Below, piece after piece: positions 49,201-55,138 of a stretch of DNA of 64,000 bases. The first letter of the stretch is position 1; each line of letters begins with the position of its first letter. The stretch covers positions 1 through 64,000 of the forward strand of contig NZ_FOWC01000006.1 in the NCBI RefSeq assembly GCF_900115345.1. Direction: 5' to 3'. The notes below the pieces were generated by a model. The model was given only the letters and a program-made list of their open reading frames with translations, had not been told where the DNA came from and searched no databases. The stretch is from Amycolatopsis rubida. Its GTDB lineage: Bacteria > Actinomycetota > Actinomycetes > Mycobacteriales > Pseudonocardiaceae. Made by a program: the position numbers and the translations under genes.

Positions 49201-52019
49201 GCCTGCTGGTCGATCGGGGTGCCGCGGCGGAACGGATCGTCGCCGTCCGGCTGCCGCGCTCGACCACGCTTATCCTCGCCGAACTGGCGGTGGCGAAGAC
49301 CGGGGCCGCGTTCCTGCCGGTCGACCCGGGCTACCCCGCCGAGCGCATCGAGTTCATGCTGCGCGACGCCGACCCGGTCTTCGTCGTGGACGGCGAACTC
49401 GACGCCGGGCAGTACGCCGACACGAACCTCGACGTCCCCGTCGACCCCGATCAACCCGCGTATGTCATCTATACGTCGGGTTCGACCGGGCGGCCCAAGG
49501 GCGTCGTCGTGCCGAACGCGGGCCTGGCGTCCTTCGCCGCCGCCGAGATCGAGCATTTCCGGATCCGGCCGGGCGACCGGGTGCTGGCGTTCAACTCGCC
49601 CAGCTTCGACGCGTCGGTCTCGGAACTCTGCATGACCCTGCCCTCCGGCGCCGCGCTCGTCGTGCCGCCGGAGGGCCCGCTGCTCGGCACGCAACTGGCC
49701 GATCTGCTGGCGGAGCACCGGATCACGCACGCGCAGTTCCCGCCCGTCGCGCTGGCGACCGTGCCCGAGACGGCGCTGCCGGACCTGCGGACCGTCGTCG
49801 TCGGCGGGGACGTCTGCCCCGCTGAGCTGGTCTCCCGCTGGGCGCCCGGGCGGCGGATGGTCAACGCGTACGGGCCTACCGAGTCCACCGTCGTGACCTC
49901 GTGGAGCGAACCGCTGGCACCGGGCGGAACGGTGCCGATCGGCAAGCCGATCCGGAACACCGAAGTGCGCGTGCTCGACGCTGGCTTGCGCGAGGCGCCG
50001 ATCGGGTCGGCGGGCGAGCTGTACGTCCGCAGCGTCGGCCTGGCGCGCGGCTACCTGTCCCGGCCCGGCCTGACCGCCGACCGGTTCGTCGCGGATCCCT
50101 ACGGCCCGCCCGGGGCGCGGATGTACCGCACCGGCGACGTGGTCCGGCTGACCGCTTCGGGTGAGCTGGAGTTCGCCGGGCGGGTGGACGACCAGGTCAA
50201 GATCCGCGGATTCCGGGTGGAACTCGGCGAGATCGAGTCGGCACTGCGGCGGCATCCGGCGGTTCACGAGGCCGTGGTGGTGGCTCGGGAAGCCAACGGG
50301 CACAAGCGGTTGGTCGCTTATGTGGTCGGCGAAACCACGGAGCTGCGCGCCTTCCTGGGCGAGACGCTGCCGGACTACCTGATCCCGTCGGTGTTCGTGC
50401 CGCTCGATTCGGTTCCGGTGAGCCCCAACGGCAAGATCGACCGCATTGCCTTGCCCGCGCCGGATCTGTCGGCGCTGCGGACCGCCGGGTACCTCGCCCC
50501 GAGCACCGGCTTGGAGGAACTGCTGGCGACCGTGTGGGCCGAGGTGCTGGGAATTCCGCGGGTCGGCGCCGCGGACAACTTCTTCGAACTCGGCGGGGAT
50601 TCGCTGCTCAGCATCCAGGTCGTGCACCGCGCCCGGCAGGCTGGGCTGGCGATGCGGTCGAAGGACCTGTTCACCCATCAAACGGTCGCCGAACTGGCTC
50701 AAGCGGTCCAGCCCGCCGATGCGGCCGAGGACGATCGCGAGGCCGTGGTCGGGGCCGTCCCGCTGACGCCGATCCAGCGGTGGTTCCTGGATGCTTCGCC
50801 GGTCAACCCCGCGCATTTCAACCAGTCCGTGCTGATCGAGCTGAACGGCCCGGTCGACGAAGAAGTGCTGCGCCAGGCCGTCGACGCGCTGGTGGCTCAC
50901 CACGACGCGCTGCGGTTGCGCTTCGAGCGGACCGCTGAGGGGTGGATCCAGCACAACGACCCGGCCGGCTCCGGGTCCGTCTTGCGCCGAGTGTCCACTG
51001 TGGACCTGGAGCGAGCCGCAGGCGAGGCCCAGGCGAGCTTCGATCTGGCCCGGCCTCCGCACCTGCGTGCGCTCGTGTCGGATGCTGCCGAGCATCCGTG
51101 CCTTTTCCTGGTCGCGCACCACTTGGTGGTCGATGCGGTCTCGTGGGGCATCCTGCTGGAGGACCTGGAACGGGCTTACCGGCAGATCGAAGCCGGGGAA
51201 AAGCCCGACCTTGGCCCGAAGACGACGTCCTTCCGGGACTGGGCACACCGCCTGCGGGAGTTCGCGGAATCCGGTGCGCTGGACGACGAACGCTCGCATT
51301 GGGCCCGCGACCTGCCCGGCTGCGACATTCCGGCGGACCGGAAGGGTGCGGCCCCCGAACCGCAGGAATCGGTGTCGATCCGCGTCGGCGAACGTGACAC
51401 CGATGCCCTGTTGCACCTCGCGCCCGGTGCCTATCGAACGCGGATCAACGACGTCTTGCTGACCGCGCTGGCCTGGACGCTCACGCGCTGGACCGGCGAG
51501 TCAGCGGTGGCGATCGACCTCGAAGGCCATGGCCGGGAGGAAATCCTGGACGACGTCGACCTGACCCGGACGGTCGGCTGGTTCACGACTTTGTTCCCGG
51601 TCGCCTTGGCGGTGGATCCGGCCGCGAGCTGGCGAAACCAGGTCAAGTCGGTCCGGCGGCAGTTGCGCGCGGTGCCCGGGAACGGTTTCGGGCATGGGGT
51701 CCTGCGGTGCTTCCGGTTCCCGGACCTGGGCCGGGGTGCCCCTCGGGTCGCCTTCAACTACCTGGGCCAGGGCGAGAACACCGGCTCGGGCGACGGGCTG
51801 TTCCTGCGCTCGCTTCCGCCGCTGGGCCGGGACCAGGACCCGGCGAACCGCTCGCCGCACGCGCTGGAGGTCGTCGGCGGGGCGCGGGAGGGACAGTTGG
51901 AGTTTTCCTGGTACTACCAGCCGGATCAGCATTCGCGAGAGACGGTGGCCGGGGTGGCCGCGGGGTTCGCGGACGCGTTGCGGGCTATCGCGGCGGATTG
52001 CCGGGGTGATGAGGCGTGA
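37221..52019 (+). CDS. Nonribosomal peptide synthetase, modules 6-9, ending in an epimerase
   Basis: A 4932-residue NRPS: a short N-terminal docking helix, then C6-A6-T6 / C7-A7-T7-E7 / C8-A8-T8 / C9-A9-T9-E9. Carrier serines are 988, 1999, 3456 and 4461. C6, C7 and C9 are LCL type (H-H-I-x-T-D-G from 169, 1167 and 3632). C8 is DCL type (H-H-V-L-L-D-G from 2635), as expected after E7 (from 2176). By-eye codes are A6 DTEDMGYV and A8 DAEDIGYV (acidic pocket, basic substrate), A7 DFWNIGMV (the Thr code) and A9 DASQVGAV (unassigned). E9 reads H-H-L-V-V-D-A from 4633, with Ala for Gly. There is no thioesterase or reductase. ATG 37221 is chosen because GAGGA overlaps the upstream gene's stop codon, giving translational coupling; the frame is open far upstream by chance. 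Confidence 0.95.
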   Translation: MTSSRADRIAALPAHLQEALRRRMAGTAGRAPEIPAAAGRSGPVPLSSAQRRLWFFSQLRPDDPEYNSAFALRLTGELDVEALATALRLLVARHEPLRTTFEEAGGEPRQVIRPPYEVALAVADAAPEDLDAVLKAEYSRPFDLSHGPLLRAVLVRLGPAEHVLLVCVHHIATDGASMGVLTEELGLLYRDGERADLPPQPLQYADFAVWQHNRPTRAAGLEHWTRQLAGVPPLDLPTDRPRPAARGTAGAVREFAVPSDVARGLADLARTSETTLFTVLLAACQALFARYTGQEDIALGTVVSGRDRPELERVVGFFVNTVVLRCEVDRSAPFADHLAAARQTVLDAFAHDDIPFEEVVDAVHAGRDPGRNPLFDVMVLLHNATGTGPVFPDLAAEPAGVARDSATFDLTVEFEESGGRLAGLVEYSTELFEAGTIDRLIAHLLRLLAGIAADPGRRIADLPLTTGTEEARLLGWRGPVLDVPDGTIVDLLDHQARTQPAATALVCGDVRLSFAELAARTDVLAADLAGRGAGPDRVVAVLLPRSADAIVALFAVLKAGAVHQSIDPGLPAERIETLLADTRPAVVLDRIGGFTDGPRPPAPKPSDAAYVIHTSGSTGTPKGVVVEHAALANLLANHRSAFGRERVRAALTASLSFDTSWEGPLLLADGHELHLISDETRLDPAALTRYVREERIGFLDVTPSYLRQLLPAGLLDGEQRPRFLMVGGEAIGASLWHELAGSGVAAGNYYGPTESTVDSTWAPVTGDRPSIGRPLGNVGAYVLDEQLRLVPAGVPGELCLAGAQLARGYLGRPGLSADRFVPNPFGAPGTRLYRTGDRARWTAEGQLEHLGRTDDQVKVRGFRIEPGEVETALRAQPQVVDAAVDARDGRLVAYLVGDAEPAELRAALTQSLPAHLVPSAFVRLDRLPLTRHGKLDRRALPEPEVSASAQYLAPRDERERLVTDVWAEVLGLERVGVEDDFFALGGDSLLGIRVVARLRAELGADVPARLVFTAPTPALLAARLPAASAPQEAIPLIPRGEGPFEAPLSFAQQRLWFLDEFDPGSTEYVSPTALRLRGDLDVRALNQALTALVARHESLRTTFATAEGRGGQIVHPPYAVELQIADGDLATALAAATGPVDLHTGPLLRAALTRLGPDDHVLTLVLHHIVTDGWSAGVLLSELAACYTAFTRGDEPGLPPLPVHYADYAVWQRNRTDFDGQLSYWRHCLAGLEPLELPTDRPRPAVRTKNGALHEFSIPAGTTARLAELSRHQGSTLFMTLLAACQLLFARWSGQDDVAVGTVVSGRERTELEGLIGFFANTLVLRSTVDLNRGFDAFLGEVRDTVLDAFAHQDVPFDRVVDDVQPERDPSRTPLCQVMVVLHNTPDARPALPGLAVEEVAPPIVTAGFDLAIHFQQTAGRLDAVVNYNTDLFDAATVQRLSGWLRILLAGIAATPAQPLGRLPWITSAERDRVLREWNPVAVAPPEPTLHRLFAAQAARTPHAVAVTCEGIDLTYRELERRANRLAHRLIGEGAGPERLVALRLPRSPDLVVAILAVLKSGAGYLPIDPDYPPARIEAMLADAQPVCVVDTVAADDQPDTEPGVRVRPENTAYVIYTSGSTGVPKGVLVPHANATRLFSSTEHWFGFGDQDVWTLFHSYAFDFSVWELWGALLHGGRLVVVPSGTVRSPEEFLALLAEQRVTVLNQTPSAFYRLGSLPSAPLSLRYVIFGGEALDPVRLEEWRRRHPDGPRLVNMYGITETTVHVTYRELDDRATVGVPIPDLRAYVLDACLEPVPPGVAGELYVAGAGLARGYLNRPGLTASRFVADPFGEPGTRMYRTGDLLCWTPDGELAYRGRADHQVKIRGFRIEPGEVEAALSAHPDVTGAVAVAHGAGDARRLVAYLTGTVPGTAVLREFLARSLPAHMIPAVFVALDELPLNANGKLDHRALPAPGARAENRYAAPRTETETLLAEVWSAVLGVDQVGVEDNFFGLGGDSILSIQVVSRARQAGLTVSSKDLFQHQTIAELGRVVSTGGPVAQLPEQAGPAPLGPIQSWLFAHLAAPWRLTMSVHLVLSCVDVPRLTAAIAEVTAGHAALRMRFSEAGGSRQQEPAAAEPAAILRHADLSEVDDVVAAMHAEALRAQTSLDVVNGPVWRAVLFTFRDRSPQLFLTAHHLVMDGVSWRVLLGDLEHAYQGEPLEPAGSSFTQWARTLAGYVRSGGLDGEAEYWERALRGVETGLPVDRSGRNTAESARSVSVSLGRAETSALLQDVPGAYRTEVNDVLLSAVARVLARWTGRSQVVLEMEGHGREDIAASLDLSRTIGWFTAQYPVALTVPGDGWDAILKSVKEQLRAIPNKGVGYEALRYLTESPLRNDPTPQISFNYHGRWDVGTAEDGLYQGRGENLGHDCAPGSIRPYLLDVVGVVESGELHLTWEYSAEVHEETTVRDLAGATVEALREIIAHCAGAGGRTPSDFPLARLDQTTVDRLAGDGREVEDIYPLTALQAGMVFHSLVDTGSSAYFDQFRLRLAGVRDPRALAEAWQRVVDRTPILRSSTVWDGVDEPVQRVHRGVRVPVGQHDWRGLAPGEQQAELAKLLEADLAAGMDLATPPLMRLEIARVADDEVQLLWTSHHVLLDGWSTAQVFGEVCEQYTAIVEGTPAKLTPRRPFRDYLAWLAGQDRAAAEEHWRDVLDGFAAPTPLPYDRRPTEAHRAESGATVLVELSAEESAGLRDMAKAAALTVNSVVQGAWALLLARYSGEPDVLFGTTVSGRPPELPGVEVMIGMFINTVPTRVEVRNGQPTAEWLRAIQAEQADARRHDFLALAQLQTFTGVPAGSSLFDSVVVFENYPIEDSGQDGVRVLDVESLDTTSYPLNLTAYLHDRLGLELSYDPKLFDASTAHRLAGHLAQLVRAIVDDPQRRVGSLSLLTAGERDQVLALGHGDTADLPAETVLDVFDATVARMPHETALIFHDTVLDYAEVDARATQLAEELIERGAGPERVVAVMLPRSAEAVIAVLAIFKAGAVYLPIDADLPEERVRFLLDDARPVVVLGRPDESYAPPARLSKRPDADTAAYVIYTSGSTGTPKGVVVEHRALVNLLVAHHAIFLDRGRERAALTASLAFDASWEPLLAMFDGHELHVLDDDTRLDPIALVRAVRAHGLNLLDLTPAYLQQLLEAGLATGDVRPRTVITGGEAATETLWRQLAAADVAGHNYYGPTEATVDSIHAPVTGDQPLIGRPLTNFRAYVLGDTGEPVPPGLPGELFLAGPQLARGYLGRPGLTADRFVADPFGPPGERMYRTGDQVRWTAEGSLDYLGRVDDQVKIRGFRVEPGEIETVLRRHPAVADVTVIAREGRLVGYVVGEARGLREWTRERLPEHLVPSAFVSLDTLPLTRNGKLDRRALPAPGRAGTAEYVAPRTTEEQRLAAIWADVLGIDRVGADDSFFELGGDSILSMRITSRVRAEFGVEVSPRMLFSAPALSQFAAELAVGQAAPEAIPVVARDGALPLSFAQQRLWFLDEFEPGGLEYISPTALRLRGELDIAALRKALNTVVARHESLRTTFDAIEGHPVQIVHEPAPIDLPVEDFDEETLVREALRPFDLRTGPLLRARLFREESGAHVLLLVLHHIVTDGWSAGVLAAELDTCYSGYLRGEEPQLPELPVQYADFAAWQRDFLDSPDLDEQLGHWRDRLAGLAPLELPTDRPRPAVRANEGEWFGFAIPSEVAANLRELAGAQHGTLFMTLVAAFQVVLSRWCGQEDVAVGTVAAGRERAELEGLIGFFVNTLVLRSTVDSRGSFREFLGGVRDTVLDAFAHQDVPFERVVDAAQPVRDPSRTPLFQAMVVLQNTGDRPGGGALVAEEVALPATTATFDLLVQFEADGRSLHAAINYATGLFDAATIERLADRLRTALTVLAELPDQPMSCLPLLPQAELDQLRAWNDTAVAVPAASMAQLFEAQAVRTPDAPALVSAAGEITFAELNARANQLARLLVDRGAAAERIVAVRLPRSTTLILAELAVAKTGAAFLPVDPGYPAERIEFMLRDADPVFVVDGELDAGQYADTNLDVPVDPDQPAYVIYTSGSTGRPKGVVVPNAGLASFAAAEIEHFRIRPGDRVLAFNSPSFDASVSELCMTLPSGAALVVPPEGPLLGTQLADLLAEHRITHAQFPPVALATVPETALPDLRTVVVGGDVCPAELVSRWAPGRRMVNAYGPTESTVVTSWSEPLAPGGTVPIGKPIRNTEVRVLDAGLREAPIGSAGELYVRSVGLARGYLSRPGLTADRFVADPYGPPGARMYRTGDVVRLTASGELEFAGRVDDQVKIRGFRVELGEIESALRRHPAVHEAVVVAREANGHKRLVAYVVGETTELRAFLGETLPDYLIPSVFVPLDSVPVSPNGKIDRIALPAPDLSALRTAGYLAPSTGLEELLATVWAEVLGIPRVGAADNFFELGGDSLLSIQVVHRARQAGLAMRSKDLFTHQTVAELAQAVQPADAAEDDREAVVGAVPLTPIQRWFLDASPVNPAHFNQSVLIELNGPVDEEVLRQAVDALVAHHDALRLRFERTAEGWIQHNDPAGSGSVLRRVSTVDLERAAGEAQASFDLARPPHLRALVSDAAEHPCLFLVAHHLVVDAVSWGILLEDLERAYRQIEAGEKPDLGPKTTSFRDWAHRLREFAESGALDDERSHWARDLPGCDIPADRKGAAPEPQESVSIRVGERDTDALLHLAPGAYRTRINDVLLTALAWTLTRWTGESAVAIDLEGHGREEILDDVDLTRTVGWFTTLFPVALAVDPAASWRNQVKSVRRQLRAVPGNGFGHGVLRCFRFPDLGRGAPRVAFNYLGQGENTGSGDGLFLRSLPPLGRDQDPANRSPHALEVVGGAREGQLEFSWYYQPDQHSRETVAGVAAGFADALRAIAADCRGDEA

Positions 52020-52060
52020 GCGGGTCTCTCGGCAAGGGGCGTGGCCAAGCAGGTTCCGAG

Positions 52061-52300
52061 GCTTGGTTCGCCGCGTCCGGTGTGGCGGGTGCGGTGCGGG
52101 CCGCTGTGGCGGATTGCCGGGGCGTGAGCGGGTTTGCCGCTGTGGGCTGTTGCGGGGCTTGGTTCGCCGCGTCCGGTTCGGCGGGTGCGGTGCGGGCTGT
52201 TGTGGCGGATTGCCGGGGCGTGAGCGGGCTTGCCCCTGTGGGCTGTTCCGAGGCTTGGTTCGCCGTGCCCGGTGCGTTGCCCGCCACTGCCGCTGACCGT
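52061..52300. repeat. 96-bp tandem repeat between the NRPS and exporter genes
   Basis: The segment GCTTGGTTCGCCGYGYCCGG recurs at 52061, 52157 and 52253, exactly 96 bases apart, with GCGGATTGCCGGGGCGTGAG recurring in phase. A related copy of the latter segment forms the very 3' end of the preceding NRPS gene (51992-52020), so the array seems to have grown from the coding end. The 402-base gap 52020-52421 shows no supportable gene; the open frame from 52016 simply follows the repeat. Confidence 0.85.
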
Positions 52301-52421
52301 CGGAGGGACGAAGGATGAGCCGGACAGCCGGCCACGACTGGCCACGGCGGGCCGGTCAGCCGGGGTCCGTCGCTGGGGGCGCCACTGCGGCTCGTCCTGA
52401 GGGAGCTGGGGGAGGAGGGGC

Positions 52422-53663
52422 ATGAGCGGGATCGCGGGCAATCGCGACTATCGGCTTCTCTGGACCGGCCAGGTCGTTTCCGAGGCCGGGTTCAGCACGA
52501 CCACCATCGCTTTTCCGCTGCTGGTGCTGGCGCTCACCGGGTCGGCCGCGCAGTCGGGGCTGGTGCTCGGGGCGGTCGCGATCAGCCAGCTGGTCGCCGG
52601 GTTGCCCGCGGGGGCGCTGGTGGACCGGTGGCCGCGCAAGCGGATCATGCTCGGGTGCGAGGCAGTGCAGGCGGTCGCTGCGGGCGGATTGGTGCTCGCG
52701 TTGTACCGCGGTGCCGCGGAGGTGTGGATGCTCGTCGTGGTGGCCGTCGTGATGGGGTTGAGCCGGGCGTTGTTCGAGCCGGCCGAGGAGGCCAGTCTGC
52801 CGCGGTTGGTGGCTGAAGAGCAGGTTCCCTCCGCGGTGGCGATGAATGCCGCCCGGACCAGTGCGGGGCAGTTGTCGGGGACTGCGCTCGGCGGGTTTCT
52901 CTTCGCGGTGGGCCGGGCGGTGCCGTTCCTCTTCGACGTGGTCGCGCACGTGTTCGCGTTCGTGTCGTTGCTGTTCGTGCGGTTGCCCCGGCGGCCGGAG
53001 CGGGCGGAGGACAGGCCGCCGAAGCATCTGGGGCGGGAGATCGCCGAGGGACTTCGGTGGGTGTGGACCCGGCCGCCGTTGCGGGCGACGGTTTTGTGCG
53101 TGGTCAGTTTGAACCTGTTCTTTTCCGCTTATTACCTCGTGATCATTGTGCTGGCCACTGAGCGGGGGGTATCCTCGGGGGAAATCGGCGTGATGGCGGC
53201 GATGTTGGGCGCCGGGGGGATTCTCGGGTCGCTGGCCGCGCCTTATCTGCATCGGCGGATTAGCGCGTACGGTCTGGTCATCGGGGTGTTCTGGGCCTTG
53301 ACCGTGCTGACGCCGCTTGCCGTGTTCGTCCACAATGGATATGTGATGGGGGCGTTGTTCGCGGCTGTTGCGTTTTTGCCGCCCGCGGCTAATACTGCTA
53401 TTGCTACTTATCAGTTGCTGTCCACCCCGGACGGACTGCGGGGGCGGCTCGGGGGAGTGCTTGGGGTGACTGGCGGGTTGGCCGCTGCCGCCGGGCCCGC
53501 GCTGGGCGGGTGGTTGGTCGAGGCGTTGCCCGCGGTGTCTGCTGTGTTGACGTGTACCGGCTCTATCGCGGTGGTCACTTTGGCGACGACGTTCAGCCGG
53601 ACTTTGCGGGGGTTGCCTGCCGCGCCTCGGGTTCGTGAGCTTGAAGAGACTTCCGGTCAGTGA
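52422..53663 (+). CDS. MFS transporter, probable exporter of the NRPS product
   Basis: A 413-residue major facilitator protein with about 12 helices, MFS_3/EntS-like. It opens N-R-D-Y-R-L-L-W-T-G-Q-V-V-S-E-A-G, has the G-A-L-V-D-R-W-P-R-K loop after helix 2, and repeats G-L-R-G-R-L in the second half. The start at ATG 52422 sits behind a strong GGAGGAGG site. It lies between the NRPS and MbtH genes on the same strand and before the operon's terminator, so it most likely exports the cyclic peptide and gives self-resistance. That role is inferred from position. It is related to the MFS protein at 16134. Confidence 0.9.
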   Translation: MSGIAGNRDYRLLWTGQVVSEAGFSTTTIAFPLLVLALTGSAAQSGLVLGAVAISQLVAGLPAGALVDRWPRKRIMLGCEAVQAVAAGGLVLALYRGAAEVWMLVVVAVVMGLSRALFEPAEEASLPRLVAEEQVPSAVAMNAARTSAGQLSGTALGGFLFAVGRAVPFLFDVVAHVFAFVSLLFVRLPRRPERAEDRPPKHLGREIAEGLRWVWTRPPLRATVLCVVSLNLFFSAYYLVIIVLATERGVSSGEIGVMAAMLGAGGILGSLAAPYLHRRISAYGLVIGVFWALTVLTPLAVFVHNGYVMGALFAAVAFLPPAANTAIATYQLLSTPDGLRGRLGGVLGVTGGLAAAAGPALGGWLVEALPAVSAVLTCTGSIAVVTLATTFSRTLRGLPAAPRVRELEETSGQ

Positions 53664-53682
53664 ATGGTGAAAGGGAGAATCG

Positions 53683-53880
53683 ATGGACGACAGTGCTGTT
53701 TTTCAGGTTTTGGTGAATGACGAGGAGCAGTATTCGCTGTGGCCTGCGGACAAGGAGGTCCCGGCTGGGTGGCGGGCCGACGGGACCCGGGGGAGCCGGG
53801 AGGAGTGCATGCGGCACGTGGACGAGGTGTGGACGGATATGCGGCCTCGTTCTCTTCGGGAGCGGATGGCGGCTGAGTAG
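53683..53880 (+). CDS. MbtH-like NRPS accessory protein
   Basis: A 65-residue MbtH family protein. It carries the hallmark N-D-E-E-Q-Y-S-L-W-P near the start, then P-A-G-W, E-C-M-R-H-V-D-E-V-W-T-D-M-R-P-R-S-L, including the invariant Trp pair that contacts adenylation domains. MbtH proteins bind and stabilise NRPS A domains and are often needed for their solubility or activity. ATG 53683 follows AAAGGGAGA, 19 bases after the exporter's stop codon. It is the last gene of the operon, and one copy would serve all nine A domains of the two synthetases and perhaps the separate NRPS at 62759. Confidence 0.96.
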   Translation: MDDSAVFQVLVNDEEQYSLWPADKEVPAGWRADGTRGSREECMRHVDEVWTDMRPRSLRERMAAE

Positions 53881-53971
53881 TTCGGGGGCGGTAGTTCGGG
53901 GGCGGCTCGTCGCCTGGGGGCGACATTGCGCCCGGGTGGTGGGGCGGGCACCCCGAAGGGTGAGTGTGACT

Positions 53972-54036
53972 ACGGCGCGGGGGTGCTTGTCAAGGCGGGA
54001 AAGATGCCTTGACAAGCACCCCCGCGCCGTGTTTTT
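53972..54036 (+). terminator. Intrinsic terminator after the NRPS operon
   Basis: A perfect 25-base stem (53972-53996 pairing with 54006-54030) with a 9-base loop, followed directly by GTTTTTGG. This is the strongest terminator in the window and marks the right end of the NRPS-exporter-MbtH operon. The rest of 53881-54198 holds nothing I can support. Confidence 0.92.
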
Positions 54037-54198
54037 GGCTTCGTATCGGGGGGCGGGGGAGTGTGGCTGCCTGGGTGGGTGGGTGCGCTGGCTGCGGTGG
54101 GGGGCGGCGGGGTTGCGTGGGGTTCGCGGGCGGCGGTCTAGCGCCCCACTGTGGCATTGGGTGCGCGCGGCGCGCGGGACCGTACAAAGGGGGGAAGA

Positions 54199-55138
54199 CT
54201 ACGGCAGAACCAGTCCGTAGGCGCTCAGCGCGGCGGGAACCGGCTGGAAGAAGGTTGCGGTGGCTTCGTCGAACAGCGAGCTGCCGCTGTCGCCGGGTTC
54301 TGCGCGGACTGTGGTGTCGATCAGGCTGCTCACGCTGCCCTCTTGGTAGTTGAGCGCGGTGACCTGGCCGTCGTGCACGCTGGTGGTCGAGCCGCTGCGG
54401 GTGACGGTCGCGTCGCCCGCTGCGGTGATTTGCTGGCCGGTGTTCACGGTGCCGGGGGCGTCGACGCCGGCGTCGTAGGTGGCGTAGGAGTAGTCGGTGC
54501 CCGGGAAGTTCGCGGCGGACGTGCTGGCGATGTGCTGCGAGTTGCCTGGTCGGCCCACCAGTCGTTGGTGGTCACGCCGCAGTGCCCGGCGGTCAGGATC
54601 GCGGGCTGGCCGCTTGAGGTGTGCACGTTGAAGCCTGGCGAGCAGCGCAGGCCCTGGCCCCGGATCGCGTCTCCGCCGCTGATCAGCGGGCGCAGTGTGC
54701 CTTTCGTCTGCGCGAAACGGGCCTTGTCGCCGAAGCGGTGCACAGCGCTGGTCACCTGGGAGAGGTTGGCTCCGGTCACGGTCGAATCGGCGGTGACGAG
54801 CACCTGTCCGGGCCGCGGGTCGACCCGTCACGCGGTGCCGGGGACGCGCGCCGTGCGGGCCAGTTCCGCGGTGACGGCTTTCAACTGGGACGCGCGGTAT
54901 TCACGAACTTCGGCGTCGCTCCTGCCGCGCGGACCTGGTCGGTGACGGTGACTGTCAGCCGCGAACCAGCCTGGTCGTAGAACGAGCCGGCGGCGCGGTC
55001 GCCGAGCGAGTTCGCGATGCTGGCGGACCTGGCGGTCGCGACGCCCGCGGCGGCGAGAACTGATCCAGCGGCCAGAACCGCCGCGGCGAAGGCGATGACG
55101 CCCTGTCCGCCGTGTCGTTGACTGAGTGCTGGGATCAT
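54199..55138 (-). pseudogene. Secreted S1 (streptogrisin/alpha-lytic-type) serine protease, broken
   Basis: From ATG 55138 the minus strand encodes a signal peptide (hydrophobic F-A-A-A-V-L-A-A-G-S-V-L-A-A-A) and the start of a pro-region. A frameshift near 54890 moves to another frame, in which a TGA replaces an expected Trp codon (P-G-T-A-stop-R-V-D-P). That frame holds the catalytic His in T-A-G-H-C-G. Another frameshift near 54545 leads to the last frame with Y-S-Y-A-T-Y-D-A-G and the serine motif E-P-G-D-S-G-S-S-L-F, where the second Gly of G-D-S-G-G is Ser. At least two frameshifts and one stop make it non-functional. It converges on the NRPS operon's terminator. Confidence 0.85.

Noticed and set aside
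40062..51416. Very long minus-strand open frame opposite the second NRPS
   Set aside because: Same reason: a codon-bias shadow of an NRPS gene with clear domains on the plus strand.
52016..52318. Small plus-strand ORF after the second NRPS
   Set aside because: It simply follows the 96-bp repeat and overlaps the NRPS stop codon; no ribosome site or recognisable fold.
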